This document shows positions 9,288 through 18,404 of a stretch of DNA of 64,000 nt, piece after piece; the stretch's first letter is position 1; the number at the start of each line of letters is the position of its first letter. The translations under genes were made by a program, and so were the position numbers. Source of the DNA: Kitasatospora cineracea (lineage in GTDB: Bacteria; Actinomycetota; Actinomycetes; Streptomycetales; Streptomycetaceae); NCBI RefSeq assembly GCF_003751605.1, contig NZ_RJVJ01000001.1:3286001-3350000 (forward strand), in the 5' to 3' direction. The notes beneath the pieces are model-generated. The model made no database searches, was not told where the DNA came from, and worked only from the letters and a program-made list of their open reading frames with translations.

Positions 9288-10946
9288 TCAGTGGTGGCCG
9301 TGGCCGCTGGTGATCTCGTGGTACTCCTCGGTGGTGGGCTTGGCGATCTGGTTGCCCTCGCCGTAGAAGCCCTCGGAGAGCTTCACCCGGGTCTTGGTGA
9401 TCACGCCGGCCTTGCGGGCCACACCGTTCTCGTCCGTCTCGGCGGGCAGCTCCAGCGGCTGGGGCTGCTCGTGGGCGGTGAGGGTGTGCAGGTCCTTCTG
9501 CGCCAGCGGGGTGTGGACCTCGACGAACTCGCCGTGCGGCAGGCGCTTGATGATGCCGGACTCGCGTCCGTGCAGCACCTTCTCCTTGTCGCGGCGCTGG
9601 AGGCCGAGGCACCAGCGCTTGGTGACGATGAAGGTGAGGACCGGCACCACGAAGAAGCCGACGCGGACCGCGTAGGTGATCGTGTTGATCGACATGTGCA
9701 GGTGGGTGGCGAACAGGTCGTTGCCACCGCCGACCAGCAGGACCAGGTACAGCGCGATCCAGGCCGCGCCGAACGCGGTGCGGACCGGGGCGTTGCGCGG
9801 GCGGTCCAGGATGTGGTGCTCGCGCTTGTCACCGGTGACCCAGGACTCGATGAACGGCCACACCGCGATGGCGACCAGGACCAGCGGGAAGATCATCAGC
9901 GGGATGAACACGCCCAGGTTCAGGGTGTGGCCGCCCCAGACGGAGATCTCCCAGCCCGGCATGAAGCGGATCAGGCCCTCGGCGAAGCCCATGTACCAGT
10001 CGGGCTGGGCGTCGGTGGAGACCTGGTCCGGACGGTACGGGCCGTACGCCCAGACCGGGTTGATCGTGGCGATCGCGGACATCGCCGCGATGATGCCGAA
10101 GACCAGGAAGAAGAAGCCGCCGGCCTTGGCCATGTAGACCGGCATCAGCGGCATGCCGACGACGTTCTTCTCGGTCTTGCCCGGGCCCGCCCACTGGGTG
10201 TGCTTGTGGTAGAAGACCAGGATCAGGTGCGCGACCAGCAGGCCCAGCATGATGCCCGGGATGAGCAGCACGTGGATGGTGAAGAAGCGCGGGATGATGT
10301 CGGTGCCCGGGAACTCGCCGCCGAACAGGAACATCTGGATGTAGGTGCCCACGATCGGCACCGCCAGGATCGCGCCCTCCATGAAGCGGATGCCGGTGCC
10401 CGACAGCAGGTCGTCCGGCAGCGAGTAGCCGAAGAAGCCGTCGAAGAAGCCCAGGCACAGCAGCAGGAAGCCGAACAGCCAGTTGATCTCGCGCGGCTTG
10501 CGGAACGCGCCGGTGAAGAAGACGCGCATCATGTGGACGAACATCGCGGCCACGAAGACCAGCGCGGCCCAGTGGTGGATCTGACGGATCAGCAGACCGC
10601 CGCGGACCTCGAAGCTGATGTTCACCGTGGAGGCGTACGCCTCCGACATCTTGATGCCGTTCAGCGGCAGGTAGGTGCCGTGGTAGACGGTCTCCGCCAT
10701 GCTCGGCTTGAAGAACAGCGTCAGGTACACACCCGTGAGGATGATGATGATGAAGCTGTAGAGGCAGATCTCGCCGAGCATGAAGGACCAGTGGTCCGGG
10801 AAGATCTTGCGCAGGTTGGCCTTGGCCAGGGAGTAGAGCCCGAGCCGGCCGTCGACCCAGTCAACAGCCGCCTCGGCCTTGTTCGCGGGCTTGGCCCGCG
10901 TGCTGGCCGGCTTGGAGGCACTGTTGGTGCCGCTTGCGGAACTCAT
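9288..10946 (-). CDS. qcrB: Cytochrome bc1 complex cytochrome b subunit
   Basis: Quinol-oxidising cytochrome b of the bcc complex. The 552-residue protein is the fused actinobacterial form with an extended C-terminus. It shows the haem histidines in the second helix (IHHWAALVF and FVHMM) and the fourth helix (FTIHVLLIPG and LVAHLILVFYHKH), and a DYxxH-like quinol-site region. The ATG overlaps the qcrA stop by four bases. QcrB is the target of Q203-class inhibitors in mycobacteria. The charged Ala/Lys-rich N-terminus of about 30 residues and the Glu/His-rich tail are cytoplasmic. Confidence 0.96.
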   Translation of the reverse strand: MSSASGTNSASKPASTRAKPANKAEAAVDWVDGRLGLYSLAKANLRKIFPDHWSFMLGEICLYSFIIIILTGVYLTLFFKPSMAETVYHGTYLPLNGIKMSEAYASTVNISFEVRGGLLIRQIHHWAALVFVAAMFVHMMRVFFTGAFRKPREINWLFGFLLLCLGFFDGFFGYSLPDDLLSGTGIRFMEGAILAVPIVGTYIQMFLFGGEFPGTDIIPRFFTIHVLLIPGIMLGLLVAHLILVFYHKHTQWAGPGKTEKNVVGMPLMPVYMAKAGGFFFLVFGIIAAMSAIATINPVWAYGPYRPDQVSTDAQPDWYMGFAEGLIRFMPGWEISVWGGHTLNLGVFIPLMIFPLVLVAIAVWPFIESWVTGDKREHHILDRPRNAPVRTAFGAAWIALYLVLLVGGGNDLFATHLHMSINTITYAVRVGFFVVPVLTFIVTKRWCLGLQRRDKEKVLHGRESGIIKRLPHGEFVEVHTPLAQKDLHTLTAHEQPQPLELPAETDENGVARKAGVITKTRVKLSEGFYGEGNQIAKPTTEEYHEITSGHGHH

Positions 10947-12010
10947 CGCGGACGCTCCCAGTAGCTCGGGCCGACGGGCTCGTCGAAGTCGCCGGTGGCG
11001 ACCAGGAAGCCCTGCTCATCGGTGGTGATCTTCAGCTGCGGCAGCGGGTGGCCGGCCGGGCCGAAGATGACGCGAGCGCCGTCCGCCAGGTCGAAGGTCG
11101 ACTGGTGGCAGGGGCAGAGCGCGTGGTGGGTCTGCTGCTCGTACAGCGAGATCGGGCAGCCGACGTGGGTGCAGATCTTCGAGTAGGCGAGGATGCCCTC
11201 GAAGCCCTTGTCCCGGGACTTGGTGTCCTTGATGTCCTCCGGGGCGATCCGGATGAGCATCAGGGCGTCCTTGGCGATCTTCTGCTGGAAGTCCTCCGCC
11301 GACTCCTCCAGGCCCTCGGGCTTGGCGAAGGTGAGCGAGCCCTGGACGATGTCCTCGGGCTTCATCGGCTGGTCGGTGTTCATGTTGACCAGCTTGATCG
11401 GCTTGTTGGCGGTGGCCTCCACCCAGCCGGTGTGCAGGAGCTTCTTCTCCGGCAGCGGGCCGAGGTCGCGCAGCAGCACCACGCCGGACAGCGGCACCAG
11501 GGCCATCGAGCCGATCAGGGTGTTGCGGATCATCTTGCGGCGGCCGAAGGCCGACTCCGCGGCACCGGTCTTGAACTGCTCGATGACGTCGTTGCGGACG
11601 TCGTCGTCGGCCTCGATCGGGTGGCGCTCGGCCGGCAGCTCGTGGTCCGACATCAGGGTGCGGGCCCAGTGGACCGCGCCCGCGCCGATGCAGAACAGCG
11701 CCACGCCGAGGGTCATGCCCAGGGCGAAGTTGAGCGCGCTGACGTGGCCCAGCGGGAAGATGTAGACGATCTTGTCGGCGTCGATCGACGCGTACGACGC
11801 GATGAAGCCGACGGTCGCCAGCATCGACACCACGAACAGCAGCGACACCTGGCGCTCGGCCCGCTTGGCGGCCCGCTCGTCGATGTCGGTCCGACGCGGC
11901 TCGTGGGCCGGCAGGCCCGGGTCGGCGAACGGGTCGCCGTGGGTGGCGACGTCCGTGCCGTGGGAGGCGCCGTGCGCCTCCGGCAGGTTCTCTGACATGT
12001 CGTGGCTCAT
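10943..12010 (-). CDS. qcrA: Rieske iron-sulfur subunit of the cytochrome bcc complex
   Basis: Passes electrons from quinol to the dihaem cytochrome c. The 355-residue protein is larger than mitochondrial Rieske proteins and has three membrane helices in its first half, the actinobacterial form. The 2Fe-2S ligands are Cys280, His282, Cys299 and His302 in CTHVGC and CPCH; Cys285 and Cys301 form the disulfide. ATG 12010 is chosen because it overlaps the qcrC stop (ATGA); ATG 11998 is the alternative. The gene ends in a four-base overlap with qcrB. Confidence 0.96.
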   Translation of the reverse strand: MSHDMSENLPEAHGASHGTDVATHGDPFADPGLPAHEPRRTDIDERAAKRAERQVSLLFVVSMLATVGFIASYASIDADKIVYIFPLGHVSALNFALGMTLGVALFCIGAGAVHWARTLMSDHELPAERHPIEADDDVRNDVIEQFKTGAAESAFGRRKMIRNTLIGSMALVPLSGVVLLRDLGPLPEKKLLHTGWVEATANKPIKLVNMNTDQPMKPEDIVQGSLTFAKPEGLEESAEDFQQKIAKDALMLIRIAPEDIKDTKSRDKGFEGILAYSKICTHVGCPISLYEQQTHHALCPCHQSTFDLADGARVIFGPAGHPLPQLKITTDEQGFLVATGDFDEPVGPSYWERPR

Positions 12011-12828
12011 GACTTCTTGGCCTTGGTGGTGTGGGCGGCGACCCAGATCGCGATCACGATCAGCGTGCCGAGACCGAAGATCCAGCCGAACAGGCCCTCG
12101 GTCACCGGACCGAGGCTGCCCAGGGCGAGACCGCCCTGGTTGGGCTCGTCGTTCGTGTGGCGGACGAACGCCACGATCTCGCGCTTCTGCTCCTCCGGCA
12201 TGGTGGTGTCGGGGAAGGACGGCATGTTCTGCGGGCCGGTCTGCATGGCCTCGTAGATGTGCTTCGCGTCCACGCCCTCGAGGGACGGGGCGTACTTGCC
12301 GTTGGTCAGCGCACCGCCCTTGCCGGCGAAGTTGTGGCACTGGGCGCAGTTGGTGCGGAACAGCTCGCCGCCCTTGGCGACCTGCTCGGCGTTGGTCACC
12401 GGGTCGTCGGAGGGCTGGTACTGCTTGCTGTCCGGCGCGACCGGGCCGGGGCCGAGCGAGGCCACGTAGGCGGCCAGCTGGTCGATCTCGGCCTGGGAGT
12501 AGATGTTCTTCTTGCGCGGGACCTGGGCGCCCGGCTGCTGGGCCGGCATGCGGCCGGTGCCGACCTGGAAGTCGACAGCCGCGGAGCCGACGCCGACCAG
12601 CGACGGACCGTCGGAGGTGCCCTGGCCGTTCAGGCCGTGGCAGGAGGAGCAGCCGACGGCGAAGAGCTTCTTGCCCTCGTCGATGGCGAGCGACTGCGCG
12701 GAGCTGTCGGCCTGCGCCTTCTCGGCGGGCGCGAAAGCGGCGTACAGCCCCCCGGTGGCCGCCAGGGCGAGAAGTAGGACGACGACCGCCGCCAGTGGGT
12801 GGCGCCGTCGTGCGGAGAGCTTTTTCAC
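12007..12828 (-). CDS. qcrC: Dihaem cytochrome c subunit of the bcc complex
   Basis: A 273-residue dihaem cytochrome c that replaces both cytochrome c1 and a soluble cytochrome c, handing electrons directly to CuA of CtaC. Two CxxCH haem sites are seen (CSSCH in the first third and CAQCH in the middle). An N-terminal membrane segment (about 13-32) and a C-terminal one (about 243-265) anchor it. The gene lies 91 bases after ctaE and overlaps qcrA. Confidence 0.96.
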   Translation of the reverse strand: MKKLSARRRHPLAAVVVLLLALAATGGLYAAFAPAEKAQADSSAQSLAIDEGKKLFAVGCSSCHGLNGQGTSDGPSLVGVGSAAVDFQVGTGRMPAQQPGAQVPRKKNIYSQAEIDQLAAYVASLGPGPVAPDSKQYQPSDDPVTNAEQVAKGGELFRTNCAQCHNFAGKGGALTNGKYAPSLEGVDAKHIYEAMQTGPQNMPSFPDTTMPEEQKREIVAFVRHTNDEPNQGGLALGSLGPVTEGLFGWIFGLGTLIVIAIWVAAHTTKAKKS

Positions 12829-12919
12829 GGAATAACCCCGGTGTCAGGATCTGGTCGGCAGCAGCCTGCCCCCGACTCCCACGCGTCGACGTGACGCGGG
12901 GTCAGGGGCGGGGCGGCTG

Positions 12920-13540
12920 TTACTTGATCAGGTAGATGGTCGCGAACAGGCCGATCCACACGACGTCGACGAAGTGCCAGTAGTACGACACCACGATCGC
13001 CGCGGTGGCCTGCTCGTGGGTGAAGCGCCGCGCCGCGTAGGTCCGTCCGAGGACCAGCAGGAAGGCGATCAGACCACCCGTCACGTGGAGTCCGTGGAAG
13101 CCGGTGGTCAGGTAGAACACCGTGCCGTACGGGTCCGAGGACAGCGAGAGGCCGTCCTTCTTGACCAGCTCGGTGTACTCGAAGATCTGGCCGCCGATGA
13201 AGATGGCGCCCATCACGAAGGTGATCGTGAACCACGAGCGCAGCTTCTTCACGTCACCGCGCTCGGCGGCGAACACGCCGAGCTGGCAGGTGAGGGAGGA
13301 GAGCACCAGGATCGTGGTGTTGACCGAGGAGAAGGGCACGTTGAGGGCATGGGCCTTCTCGTGCCAGAACTCGGCGCCCTTGACCGAGCGGAGGGTGAAG
13401 TACATCGCGAACAGGGCCGCGAAGAACATCAGCTCCGAGCTCAGCCAGACAATGGTTCCGACGCTGACCAGGTTCGGCCTGTTGACCGCTCCGTGCGCGT
13501 GTCCGGTTTCTGTTGCTGTTGCTGTCGCCACGACGGACAT
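12920..13540 (-). CDS. ctaE: Cytochrome c oxidase subunit III
   Basis: Third core subunit of the aa3 oxidase; stabilises subunit I. The 206-residue protein has five predicted helices, the short bacterial form, and the conserved Glu-rich helix [17 protein letters not shown]. It leads the ctaE-qcrC-qcrA-qcrB operon, as in other actinobacteria where the oxidase and bcc genes form one supercomplex. ctaC-ctaD-ctaF lies 10 kb away on the other strand; the genes between the two halves are accessory. Confidence 0.95.
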   Translation of the reverse strand: MSVVATATATETGHAHGAVNRPNLVSVGTIVWLSSELMFFAALFAMYFTLRSVKGAEFWHEKAHALNVPFSSVNTTILVLSSLTCQLGVFAAERGDVKKLRSWFTITFVMGAIFIGGQIFEYTELVKKDGLSLSSDPYGTVFYLTTGFHGLHVTGGLIAFLLVLGRTYAARRFTHEQATAAIVVSYYWHFVDVVWIGLFATIYLIK

Positions 13541-13845
13541 TATGTCGGTCCCTTATTCCGTCTTCACGCCGGGGGGTGTCCCTCGGAGTGTCCGGTGCGT
13601 GAGGTATGCCCGCCTCGCGCACCGCCCGTTTTCTGACGGTTGTTCGGACCGGGTGAGCGTACTGGGCCGGCGGGGTGAGTCCAGGGCGCGGCGGCTTGAG
13701 CGAGATCGCGTCGGGGTCTCCGCAGGACGGGCGCGCGGGAGTAGCATCCGTCCCAGGACGTGGTCCGGGTCACACTGGGCCGTTCGGTCGGGGCCGCCCG
13801 GCGTGGGCACACATATAAGAGGACGAGCACCAGGAAGCAGGGGCC
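13541..13845. other. Divergent intergenic region ctaE / receiver-like gene
   Basis: A 305-base gap with no gene that I can support. The ctaE leader has a weak ribosome site (AAGGGA) 12 bases before its ATG. On the plus strand, TAGCAT at 13742-13747 could be a -10 box for the next gene, but no good -35 is visible. GACGAG and AGGAAG near 13822-13838 could be its ribosome site. Confidence 0.35.
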
Positions 13846-14271
13846 ATGGCGCAGCACTCCGACGAGACGCTCACCGTTCTCGTCTACAGCGACGACCGCA
13901 ACACCCGTGAGCAGGTGACCCTCGCCCTCGGCAGGCGGCCCGCCGCGGACGTGCCCGCCCTCGAGTACCTGGAGTGCGCCACCGCCCCCGCGGTGCTGCG
14001 CGCCCTGGAGAAGGGCGGCATCGACCTGTGCGTGCTGGACGGCGAGGCCGCTCCGGTCGGCGGGCTGGGCCTGACCCGGCAGTTGAAGGACGAGATCTAC
14101 GGCTGCCCGCCGGTGCTGGTGGTGATCGGCCGGCCGCAGGACTCCTGGCTCGCCGCCTGGAGCCGGGCCGACGCCGCGATCTCGCACCCCGTCGACCCGG
14201 TCGCCCTCGCCGACGCCGCGACCGCGCTGCTGCGGGCCCGGCTGGCCCGGCGGGCGCCCGCCGGGCGCTGA
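13846..14271 (+). CDS. Degenerate response-regulator receiver protein
   Basis: A 141-residue stand-alone receiver-like domain. The acidic pair Asp16-Asp17 and the presumed phospho-acceptor Asp65 (LCVLDGE) are in place. The conserved lysine of the usual KP dipeptide is replaced by His in ISHPVDP, so normal phosphoryl switching is doubtful. There is no output domain. It lies between ctaE (divergent) and trpD (132 bases downstream, probably separate transcript). A pseudo-receiver acting by protein contact is an inference; no partner kinase is nearby. Confidence 0.75.
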   Translation: MAQHSDETLTVLVYSDDRNTREQVTLALGRRPAADVPALEYLECATAPAVLRALEKGGIDLCVLDGEAAPVGGLGLTRQLKDEIYGCPPVLVVIGRPQDSWLAAWSRADAAISHPVDPVALADAATALLRARLARRAPAGR

Positions 14272-14402
14272 GCCGTCCCACCACCGCGTCTCAACTGGAG
14301 AGAAGGGGACGGCAACCCCGGGCGGCCGTCCCCGCTCCCTCGATAGGCTGACGTCATTCCTCTGGGATCCCTCCGGGACGATGACGAGAGCTGGAGTCAG
14401 CC

Positions 14403-15476
14403 ATGGTGAACGCGCACTCTGCGAACGGCGGTAGCGACCCCGCGCAGGTGGTCCGCACCTGGCCCGACCTGCTCAGCTCGCTGCTGCGGGGGAACGACCT
14501 CGGCCAGGCCGACACCGCCTGGGCGATGGACCGGATCATGAGCGGCGAGGCCAGCCCCGTCCAGGTGGCCGGCTTCCTGATCGCCATGCGCGGCAAGGGC
14601 GAGACGGTCGAGGAGATCGCCGGCCTGGTCGAGGCGATGTACGCGCACGCCCTGCCGCTGGAGATCCCCGGCCCCGCGGTCGACATCGTCGGCACCGGCG
14701 GCGACCGGGCCAAGACCGTCAACATCTCCACCATGTCCGCGGTGGTCGCGGCCGCGGCCGGGGCGAAGGTGGTCAAGCACGGCAACCGGGCCTCCTCCTC
14801 GGCCTCCGGTTCCTCGGACGTGCTCGGCCGGCTCGGCATCAACCTGGAGCTGTCCGCCGACCGGGTCGCGGCGGTGGCCGAGGAGGTCGGCCTGACCTTC
14901 TGCTTCGCCGCCAAGTTCCACCCCTCGATGCGCCACACCGCCCAGGCGCGCGCCGAGTTGGCCGTCCCGACGGTCTTCAACATCCTCGGCCCGCTCACCA
15001 ACCCGGCGAAGGTCACCTCGCACGCCGTCGGCTGCTTCGACACCCGGCTGGCCGGGCTGATCGCCGGCGTGCTGGCCCGGCGCGGCGCGCAGGGCCTGGT
15101 CTTCCGGGGCGACGACGGGCTCGACGAGCTGACCGTCACCACCACCTCGCACGTCTGGGTGATCCGCGGCGGCGAGGTGACGGAGCTCGAGTTCGACCCG
15201 CGCGAGGTCGGGATCGACCTGGTCGGGATCGAGGCGCTGCGCGGCGCCGACGCCGAGTACAACGCGGAGGTCGCGCGCCGGGTGCTGAACGGCGAGCGCG
15301 GGCCGGTGCGGGACGCCGTCCTGCTCAACAGCGCGGCCGCGCTGGTCGCACTGGAGCTCGGGGACGCGCCGCTGGTCGAGCAGATCGCGGCGGCGATGGG
15401 GCGGACGGCGGCGGCGATCGACTCCGGGGCGGCGGGGGAGCTGCTGAAGCGCTGGGCGGAGGCGACGCGGGCCTGA
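14403..15476 (+). CDS. trpD: Anthranilate phosphoribosyltransferase
   Basis: Second step of tryptophan synthesis: joins anthranilate to PRPP. The 357-residue protein shows the family glycine-rich PRPP site [14 protein letters not shown] (about 98-111), the KHGNRASSS loop and the acidic DDGLDE motif. ATG 14403 follows GGAG at 14391-14394. It stands alone, away from the other trp genes; the anthranilate synthase in this window is 31 kb away on the other strand. A trpD next to the oxidase genes is the normal actinobacterial arrangement. Confidence 0.95.
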   Translation: MVNAHSANGGSDPAQVVRTWPDLLSSLLRGNDLGQADTAWAMDRIMSGEASPVQVAGFLIAMRGKGETVEEIAGLVEAMYAHALPLEIPGPAVDIVGTGGDRAKTVNISTMSAVVAAAAGAKVVKHGNRASSSASGSSDVLGRLGINLELSADRVAAVAEEVGLTFCFAAKFHPSMRHTAQARAELAVPTVFNILGPLTNPAKVTSHAVGCFDTRLAGLIAGVLARRGAQGLVFRGDDGLDELTVTTTSHVWVIRGGEVTELEFDPREVGIDLVGIEALRGADAEYNAEVARRVLNGERGPVRDAVLLNSAAALVALELGDAPLVEQIAAAMGRTAAAIDSGAAGELLKRWAEATRA

Positions 15477-15520
15477 GGGCGGGCCGGGGCGGCCGGTCCG
15501 CAGCTCCGGCGCCGACTGCC

Positions 15521-15546
15521 CCCGGCCGCAAGGGACTTCGGCCGGG
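15521..15546 (+). terminator. Hairpin downstream of trpD
   Basis: Eight-base perfect arms CCCGGCCG/CGGCCGGG around a ten-base loop, 45 bases after the trpD stop. Probable terminator. Confidence 0.5.
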
Positions 15547-15642
15547 TCGGCCCGCCGTTCCCCGGCCGCCGCCGGGGCCGGTTCCGTATCGGGATGTGGA
15601 CGGGTGTTGAGACCGGGGTGGTCTCGTGTACTGTCTTCCGCA

Positions 15643-15765
15643 GGTCATGAGTGGCAGCGACAAGCCCCAGCTTGCTGTCCGGCAACCCTCCGTCCGTGGC
15701 GGGGTGCCCTGGGTGAGGACCGGGCCGCGCGGCGATGAGTCCGCGTGGCAAGCGCGGACTTCCGG
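15643..15765 (+). ncRNA. SAM-IV riboswitch
   Basis: The stretch 15643-15721 matches the actinobacterial SAM-IV aptamer as I know it: closing stem GGTC/GACC (15643-15646 with 15718-15721), the GGTCATGAGTGGCAGCG opening, the CAAGCCCC and CCGGCAACCCTCC core shared with SAM-I, and GGGGTGCC before the closing strand. A perfect 8-base hairpin (15738-15745 with 15753-15760) follows. It controls the class V aminotransferase just downstream, so expression should fall when S-adenosylmethionine is plentiful. Confidence 0.88.
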
Positions 15766-15766
15766 T

Positions 15767-15807
15767 GGGTGCACTTCCGGGGTCCTGACCCCTGGAGGAG
15801 TGCACCC
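15767..15807 (+). promoter_or_regulatory. Ribosome-site-sequestering hairpin of the SAM-IV leader
   Basis: GGGTGCACT (15767-15775) pairs perfectly with AGTGCACCC (15799-15807), which ends at the base before the ATG. Nested inside is GGGGT/ACCCC (15779-15783 with 15788-15792). The Shine-Dalgarno GGAGGAG (15794-15800) lies inside the outer stem. This is a translation-level expression platform rather than a terminator. Confidence 0.7.
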
Positions 15808-17172
15808 ATGTCTGTCGTCACCGAGATCTGCGAGCCGCTGGCGGTGCTGGGCGGGGACGTCGAGGTCCCGCTGGCCTCCGGGGAGAAGGTCGGGTACGCG
15901 GCGCTGGACTACGCGGCGAGCGCGCCGGCCCTGCAGCGGGTGTGGGACGACGTGGCGGCGTACGCGCCGTACTACGGGTCGGTGCACCGCGGGGCCGGGT
16001 ACCTGTCGCAGCTGTCCACCGACCTGTTCGAGCAGAGCCGGCGGACCGTCGCGGAGTTCCTGGACCTGCGGGACGGGGACCAGGTGGTGTTCACCCGGGC
16101 GACCACCGACTCGCTGAACCTGCTGGCGGGGGCGGTCCCGGCCGGGACCGAGGTGTTCGCGTTCGAGACCGAGCACCACGCCTCGCTGCTGCCGTGGCGG
16201 CGCGAGGGCCTGACGGTGCGCTACCTGCGGGCGCCGCGCTCGCACGCCGAGGCGGTGGCGGCGCTGGAGGAGGCGCTGCTGGGCGCGGGGCAGGGCCCGA
16301 AGCTGTTCTGCGTGACCGGCGCGTCCAACGTGACCGGCGAGCTGTGGCCGGTGAAGGAGCTGACCGCCGTCGCGCACCGGTACGGCGCCCGGGTGGTGCT
16401 GGACGCGGCCCAGCTGGCGCCCCACCACCGGGTCTCGGTGCGGGAGTCGGGCGTCGACTGGGTGGCGTTCTCCGGGCACAAGCTGTACGCGCCGTTCGGG
16501 GCCGGCGTGCTGGCGGGCCGCTCGGACTGGCTGGACGCGGCGGAGCCGTACCTGGCCGGCGGCGGGGCGAGCCGGACGGTGGCCCGGGAGCTGGACGGCT
16601 CGGTGGCGGTCGAGTGGCACACCGGCCCGGCCCGGCACGAGGCCGGTTCGCCGAACGTGATCGGCGCGTACGCGATCGCCTCGGCCTGCCGGGCGCTGGA
16701 CGAGGCGGGCTTCGAGGCGCTGGAGGCCCGGGAGCGGGCGCTGGTGGCGAAGCTGACCGAGGGCCTGGCGGCGATCCCCGAGGTGCGGGTGCTCAACCTG
16801 TTCGGCGAGGGCTCCGACCGGGTCGGCGTGGTGTCCTTCGTGGTGCGCGGCTGGAACAGCTCGCACTTCTCGGCCGCGCTGTCCGCCGAGTACGGCATCG
16901 GCGTCCGGGACGGGCTGTTCTGCGCGCACCCGCTGGTGCGGACCCTGCTGGGCGGGGAGGAGTCGGCCCCCGGCCAGTGCGGGGCGCCGGAGCCGTCGCT
17001 GCCCGGCGAGCGCAGCCTGAACGCGATCCGGGTGAGCTTCGGCGCCGGGACGCCCGTCGAGCACCTGGACCGGTTCCTGGCCGCGGTCGGGGAGTTGGTC
17101 AGCGACGGCGCGCAGTGGAGCTACCGCAACGAGGGCGGCCGCTGCGTCGCGGACACCCGCCGGCAGGGCTGA
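15808..17172 (+). CDS. Class V aminotransferase / cysteine desulfurase-like PLP enzyme
   Basis: PLP-dependent enzyme of the NifS/SufS/Csd fold, 454 residues. The Schiff-base lysine is Lys225 in FSGHKLYAPFG, with upstream DAAQLAPHH supplying the pyridine-binding Asp. The start is the ATG that closes the regulatory hairpin. Control by a SAM-IV riboswitch points to sulfur metabolism, for example mobilising sulfur from cysteine or a related thiol. It is not next to suf or isc genes, so a housekeeping Fe-S role is less likely. Substrate unknown; a sulfur-related lyase or transaminase are alternatives. Confidence 0.85.
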   Translation: MSVVTEICEPLAVLGGDVEVPLASGEKVGYAALDYAASAPALQRVWDDVAAYAPYYGSVHRGAGYLSQLSTDLFEQSRRTVAEFLDLRDGDQVVFTRATTDSLNLLAGAVPAGTEVFAFETEHHASLLPWRREGLTVRYLRAPRSHAEAVAALEEALLGAGQGPKLFCVTGASNVTGELWPVKELTAVAHRYGARVVLDAAQLAPHHRVSVRESGVDWVAFSGHKLYAPFGAGVLAGRSDWLDAAEPYLAGGGASRTVARELDGSVAVEWHTGPARHEAGSPNVIGAYAIASACRALDEAGFEALEARERALVAKLTEGLAAIPEVRVLNLFGEGSDRVGVVSFVVRGWNSSHFSAALSAEYGIGVRDGLFCAHPLVRTLLGGEESAPGQCGAPEPSLPGERSLNAIRVSFGAGTPVEHLDRFLAAVGELVSDGAQWSYRNEGGRCVADTRRQG

Positions 17173-17173
17173 G

Positions 17174-17455
17174 TCAGCCGTCCAGGCCGAGCGAGAACGC
17201 GGCCTCCAGGTCGTGCTGCGAGTAGGTGCGGAAGGCGATGTGGGTCTCGGTGTTCGTCACGCCCGGGACCTTGTTGAGGCGGCCGGGGATCACCTCGGCC
17301 AGGTCCTCGTGGTTGCGGACCCGGACCATGGCCACCAGGTCGTAGGTGCCGGTGACGGAGTAGACCTCGCTGACGCCCTCGATGGCGGCGATCGCCTCGG
17401 CGATCTCGGGGATCCGGTCGACGTCGGTGTTGATGAGGACGATCGCGGTGATCAC
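17174..17455 (-). CDS. Stand-alone Lrp/AsnC ligand-binding (RAM) domain protein
   Basis: A 93-residue protein consisting only of the alpha-beta RAM domain found at the C-terminus of Lrp/AsnC regulators (pattern ITAIVLINTD, then GVSEVYSVTGTYDLVAMVRV). It lacks the DNA-binding helix-turn-helix. Such proteins bind amino acids and form oligomers, and may act by joining full-length Lrp proteins. The GTG start overlaps the rhomboid stop by four bases (GTGA), so it is coupled to that gene. It is convergent with, and two bases from, the aminotransferase. Confidence 0.85.
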   Translation of the reverse strand: MITAIVLINTDVDRIPEIAEAIAAIEGVSEVYSVTGTYDLVAMVRVRNHEDLAEVIPGRLNKVPGVTNTETHIAFRTYSQHDLEAAFSLGLDG

Positions 17456-18255
17456 TGAGCAACTCCTGTTCGAGAAGGTGCGCCCAGGGTATCGCCCGCC
17501 GGACGGGCGGCCCAGGCGAAGAGCCAGCCCGTGGCGAAGCCGATCACGTGCACCAGGTAGGCCACCCCGTCGCCGCCGGAGGTGACCGACCAGGACTGCA
17601 GGACGAACCACAGGCCGAGCACCAGCCAGGCCGGGAAGCGCAGCGGGAGGAACAGCAGGAGCGGCACCAGCGCGGTCACCCGGGCCCGCGGGTACAGCCG
17701 CAGGAACGCGCCCAGCACCCCGGCGATCGCGCCGGACGCGCCGACCAGCGCCCGCACCGCGTCGGGGGTGCCGGACTCGGCCAGCGCGTAGCCGTAGGTG
17801 GCCAGGTAGCCGATCGCCAGGTAGCCGACCAGGAAGCGGACCCGGCCCAGCCGGGCCTCCACGGCCGGACCGAAGACGTACAGGAACAGCAGGTTCCCGA
17901 TCAGGTGCAGCCAGCCCGCGTGGACGAACAGCGCGGTCAGCACCGACAGTTCGGGGCTCTTGCCGGGGGTGGCCGGCAGCACGCAGCCGGGCGCCGCCGG
18001 GGGGAGCGCCGACAGCTGGGCGGCCGTCAGGGGGCGGCCGCCCAGCAGCTCGGCCGGGACGGCGCCCCAGCGGTGCTCGTAGCGCTGCTCGGCGCAGGCC
18101 CGGGCGTCGCCGCTGCCGTACAGCGGGTTGGGACCGGACGGGCCGAGCAGCATGACCAGGGCGGCCAGCGCGATCAGCAGGTACGTGGCGACCGGGGTGC
18201 GGGCGGCCCGCTCGGCCGCCGGCGAACCGGCCCGGGCGGGGGCGGAGAGCACCAT
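17452..18255 (-). CDS. Rhomboid-family intramembrane serine protease
   Basis: Predicted to cut membrane proteins within the bilayer. The 267-residue protein has six to seven membrane segments. The catalytic Ser is in GASGAIAG and the catalytic His in HVIGFATGW; the HxxxN-like segment HAGWLHLIGN is also present. An extended loop after the first helix (about 45-110) contains two Cys residues. ATG 18255 is chosen for GAGGA 12 bases upstream; ATG 18267 is possible. The stop overlaps the Lrp-type gene. Confidence 0.9.
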   Translation of the reverse strand: MVLSAPARAGSPAAERAARTPVATYLLIALAALVMLLGPSGPNPLYGSGDARACAEQRYEHRWGAVPAELLGGRPLTAAQLSALPPAAPGCVLPATPGKSPELSVLTALFVHAGWLHLIGNLLFLYVFGPAVEARLGRVRFLVGYLAIGYLATYGYALAESGTPDAVRALVGASGAIAGVLGAFLRLYPRARVTALVPLLLFLPLRFPAWLVLGLWFVLQSWSVTSGGDGVAYLVHVIGFATGWLFAWAARPAGDTLGAPSRTGVAQ

Positions 18256-18404
18256 ACCGGTCAGCATTCCTCGGGGGCGCACCCGCGACACCGGGCGCTG
18301 GGCCGGCCGGGTGAGCGTCCGGGCTGTGGACCGGTGATCCGTCCGTCCGGCCGCAGGCAATAGGCTGGAGGCCCGGAACCGGGACCAGCCGAGAGGGACC
18401 ACTG

